A DNA stretch of 64,000 nucleotides from contig JAVVVE010000013.1 in NCBI GenBank assembly GCA_036652815.1, forward strand, positions 1-64,000. The letters are read 5' to 3'. Below the pieces are notes generated by a model. It saw only the letters and a program-made list of their open reading frames with translations. It was not told where the DNA came from and did not search any database. The position numbers and the translations under genes were made by a program. Positions 61,035 to 64,000 of this stretch are shown piece by piece (the stretch's first letter is position 1; each line of letters opens with the position of its first letter). This DNA is from SZUA-378 sp036652815 (GTDB taxonomy: Bacteria; Bacillota; Clostridia; Lachnospirales; Lachnospiraceae).

Positions 61035-63971
61035 TTACTCCTTTTCACCAATTGGAATCGCATCTTGCGAAAAATATTGATATAAGTCTTCTCTGACCGG
61101 TGTTTCTAATTGATATCGAAATTCCAATACCGTATCGCCAACTTCTTTTCTTGTAATAATTTTTTTATCTCCTGTATTTTTCATTTGTCCCATAAAATAA
61201 TACTCACTTGCCCCTTTATCATTACTGTTTTTTTGCATAAAAAGATAAATTGATGTAAAGTCATCATAAAAATAAGACATTTCAGGAGAATTGAAATTTC
61301 GTCCGGATTTTGAGATTGATATTAATTCTGTTGGTGAAATAAATCTATCCTCATAGTTTTGTGAATTCACAACATCATCGTTCTTTTTATAGGTAATAAA
61401 GATAGGAAGTGTTTGTGTTCTTTTGTCGTAAAAATATCCTCCTATATTTTGTGGATTTTGATTTTTTTCCCAATTCAACAATCGGCAAACATCACTTTTT
61501 GTATATTTTTGATATAACACAAAATCGGTGTTTCTATATCTATTTCCATAATACATTTTATGCCTGAATATTCCATACTCTACTAATTGATCCATTAATT
61601 CACAGAATATCGGATTGTCCATTTGTTGTTTGAATTCTTCTGTTGCCTCAATTTCTCCATTTACAAGCTTAACAAACACGCTCTGAGAAAATTTTCCTTT
61701 TTGACTAATACTTGGCAAAAAATCATTGGTAAGCATTTTGCAGACATTGTTGATTCTCTGTTCTGTTGGCTCTATTCCATTTTTCTGTTTCCAATCATTT
61801 TTGAACATTTTCTTTAATCCAAGATTATATTTTAACAAACGTTTTAACAATAATAGTTCATCTATTCTTTTCCCATTTGCAATTTTTCGGGAAACAAAGA
61901 CTAACATTTCTTCTTCCACAGAGTTAAGTGCTTCTTTATATTTATATTCTGATTCATATTTCTTCAGGAAATTATGGTAGGAACCCAGACTACTATTTTC
62001 AAAGATGCACTCTATGTCTATCGTATTGTAATCTTCAAAATCCATATAGGTTGGGATTCTGCCTAATTTATTCCTCAAACATTTATATTCATATTTAATA
62101 TCTTCAACTTTATTTAGTGTTGTCATATTAATTGATTTATATATTCTTTCTTTTGTAATTTCATCAAAGTGAATGCTAGAACACCCGGGTATCACTCTTG
62201 TTCCTTCTGCTATATATTTACGAAGATTGTCCTTGCTCCTACTTCTATCCCCCGATAACGCAATAGGAATCATAAAATTACTGCTATAGTTTCCAATAAA
62301 ATCCAGAACCACAACATATTCTTTATTATCTGCTTTTCTTAATCCTCTTCCCAATTGCTGAATAAAAATAATGGGTGACTCTGTAGGTCGTAGCATAATA
62401 ACTTGATTAACTTCCGGAATATCTACACCTTCATTAAAAATATCCACTGTGAAAATATAATCCAATTCATTTTCCTGATTATCACACACAAGATGCTCGA
62501 TTTCCATCTCTCTTTTATCAACGGAGTCCTCTCCGGTTAATGCTATCGTACGATAACCTCTTCGATTAAATTGATTGGACAATTCCGAAGCCTCTTTCTT
62601 GGAAACACAAAAAACCAGACCCTTGACACGATCCCCACTATGTCCAAAATATTCTGCTTTCTCAATAATATAATCGACTCTTCTATCCGATATTAAATAA
62701 TTGAAATTTCGTAATTCTTCTACATCCTCAAATGTTTGACCATTAATTTCTAACTCCGTTATCCCAAAATAATGAAATGGACATAATAGATTTTCTTCTA
62801 ATGCTTTTTGCAGCCTTATTTCATACGCAATATTGTTATCAAATAAACGATATATATCATATCCATCAGGTCTATCCGGGCTGGCCGTCATACCAAGCCA
62901 TAAATCAGGTGTAAAATAATCCATAATCGTTTGATAACTCACAGCTCCCGCACGATGCACTTCATCAATAACAATAATCTGAAATTCGTCTTTTTCAAAT
63001 TTTTCCATAATTTCTTTTTTGGCCATCATGCTCATAGTTGAAAATAAAAAATCAGAATCAAAATCCTTCTGTGTTCCTGTTAGTTTTCCATATGATTTAG
63101 TATCGCCAAATACATCTTGATAGCTTTTTATAGCCTGATCAAGTATCTGTTCTCTGTGCACAATAAAGAGTGCTTTCTTTGGTTTATTATCTTGAAGTGC
63201 AAACGCTGATGCTATTGTTTTACCTGTCCCGGTTGAAGAAATAAGAAGTGCTCTTTTCTTACCTGCATCAATCAACTTTTTCAAATTTTGAATAAAAGAT
63301 ATTTGCATGGCATTTGGTATTAATTTGATTTGTGGCATTGTTACTATCTTAGTTGCCTGTGCAGCTTTTTTATGTTCTTCATAAATTCTGCTATATGTAT
63401 CAATCCATTCGTCCAGTTTCCTTGACTGTTTCCACATATCTTGAAACTCATGCACAATATTATTGGTATATTCTCCATCTGCTTTGGCAACTATCTTTGT
63501 ATTCCATTCTTTATTCTTTGTAAGCGCCAATAAAGTAAGATTAGAACTTCCAACTACTATTTTATATGTTTCTCTATTTTTAAATATATATCCTTTTGTA
63601 TGAAATCCAGGTTGTTCTTTTTCAACGCAAAACATACGAAGCTCGATATTCTTTAATTCTGCTAATTTTTTTAATGCTTTTGGGTCACTAAAAGTAAGAT
63701 AATCTGTTGTAATGATTTTTCCTTTGATATTTCTTGATTCCAATTCTTTCAATGTTTGAAGTAGTGGTGTGATGCCACCCATCGTAATAAAGGCAACACT
63801 GATATAGAATTCCTCACAAGATTTCAATTCATCTTCAAGCGTTGATAAAACTTTTCTTCCTTTCAGATGATCATTCGCAATAAATTCCGGTCTGTATGCT
63901 AGATTAGAATATGAATATTGATTCAAAAATGCAGTATCCAATCCTTTTTTTATCTCGATTTCCGTATTCAT
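61035..63971 (-). CDS. PLD-SF2 helicase-DUF3427 protein
   Basis: 978 aa. An N-terminal phospholipase-D-type nuclease domain (about 40-190; HTK at 124-126, GSSN at 141-144), an SF2 helicase core with Walker A STGTGKT (246-252), DEVH (336-339), motif III TASP (362-365), and a second lobe (about 430-580; EGVDIPEV, QLGRGLRK), then a long C-terminal region (about 640-970) matching the DUF3427 type. Such proteins occur in defence and repair contexts. GAGGTAAGTA precedes the ATG. The last 29 bases of the window only hold this leader. Confidence 0.88.
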   Translation of the reverse strand: MNTEIEIKKGLDTAFLNQYSYSNLAYRPEFIANDHLKGRKVLSTLEDELKSCEEFYISVAFITMGGITPLLQTLKELESRNIKGKIITTDYLTFSDPKALKKLAELKNIELRMFCVEKEQPGFHTKGYIFKNRETYKIVVGSSNLTLLALTKNKEWNTKIVAKADGEYTNNIVHEFQDMWKQSRKLDEWIDTYSRIYEEHKKAAQATKIVTMPQIKLIPNAMQISFIQNLKKLIDAGKKRALLISSTGTGKTIASAFALQDNKPKKALFIVHREQILDQAIKSYQDVFGDTKSYGKLTGTQKDFDSDFLFSTMSMMAKKEIMEKFEKDEFQIIVIDEVHRAGAVSYQTIMDYFTPDLWLGMTASPDRPDGYDIYRLFDNNIAYEIRLQKALEENLLCPFHYFGITELEINGQTFEDVEELRNFNYLISDRRVDYIIEKAEYFGHSGDRVKGLVFCVSKKEASELSNQFNRRGYRTIALTGEDSVDKREMEIEHLVCDNQENELDYIFTVDIFNEGVDIPEVNQVIMLRPTESPIIFIQQLGRGLRKADNKEYVVVLDFIGNYSSNFMIPIALSGDRSRSKDNLRKYIAEGTRVIPGCSSIHFDEITKERIYKSINMTTLNKVEDIKYEYKCLRNKLGRIPTYMDFEDYNTIDIECIFENSSLGSYHNFLKKYESEYKYKEALNSVEEEMLVFVSRKIANGKRIDELLLLKRLLKYNLGLKKMFKNDWKQKNGIEPTEQRINNVCKMLTNDFLPSISQKGKFSQSVFVKLVNGEIEATEEFKQQMDNPIFCELMDQLVEYGIFRHKMYYGNRYRNTDFVLYQKYTKSDVCRLLNWEKNQNPQNIGGYFYDKRTQTLPIFITYKKNDDVVNSQNYEDRFISPTELISISKSGRNFNSPEMSYFYDDFTSIYLFMQKNSNDKGASEYYFMGQMKNTGDKKIITRKEVGDTVLEFRYQLETPVREDLYQYFSQDAIPIGEKE

Positions 63972-64000
63972 TACTTACCTCGATTTTTTACTTTTTTCTT

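Overview
The window is a chromosomal segment of a low-GC, endospore-forming anaerobic Firmicute, most likely a member of Clostridia close to Lachnospiraceae. The reasons are the spoIIGA-sigE-sigG sporulation genes beside a division and cell-wall (dcw) cluster, the clostridial SCIFF peptide with its radical-SAM maturase, a meso-DAP type MurE, and AGGAGG ribosome binding sites throughout. Species was not determined.

Layout. 1-1122: the 5' end of gap (leftward) and a divergent PHP-family histidinol phosphatase. 1162-17484 (leftward): mraZ, rsmH, ftsL, two class B PBPs, mraY, murD, spoVE/ftsW, murA, ftsQ and ftsZ end in a strong terminator, followed by spoIIGA, sigE, sigG, a YlmC/YmxH protein and nrdR. 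The mraZ leader carries four exactly 10-bp-phased MraZ boxes. 17670-32478 (leftward): murE, priA, def, fmt, a YugP-type peptidase, rsmB, rlmN, prpC, prkC, rsgA, rpe, ychF and lgt, a translation, modification and cell-wall signalling run with ATGA overlaps. 32722-38458 (leftward): the SCIFF ranthipeptide gene, its maturase, fused secDF, and recJ.

38532-47101 is the main accessory region: an apparently complete integrated filamentous phage (inovirus) of about 8.56 kb on the + strand, AT-rich, bounded by a 15-bp direct repeat. Exactly 6 bp inside each copy lies one arm of a 19-bp imperfect terminal inverted repeat. It carries a DUF3102-like regulator with a Thr-rich minisatellite, a possible ssDNA-binding protein, two small membrane proteins, a tandem pair of near-identical 53-aa major coat genes absent from any list limited to longer ORFs, a pIII-like adsorption protein, a pVI-like protein, a Zot/pI ATPase, an HUH rolling-circle Rep and an IS30-family DDE transposase. 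Four copies of an 18-bp palindrome lie in its intergenic regions. The phage sits between the scfA promoter and a divergent amidase gene.

47153-64000 is mixed: an amidase, a CNNM/CorC protein, a TIGR04086-like membrane protein, a LytTR response regulator, an XRE regulator, a phosphopantetheinyl transferase, a hybrid histidine kinase with one degenerate receiver, adenine deaminase, a cysteine-rich protein behind a sigma-K-like promoter, a TetR-MMPL efflux operon with a clear operator, a frameshifted DUF6512-like membrane protein, and a PLD/SF2-helicase/DUF3427 protein paired with a MutT hydrolase. Family assignments rest on motifs and recall of families; no database search was run.
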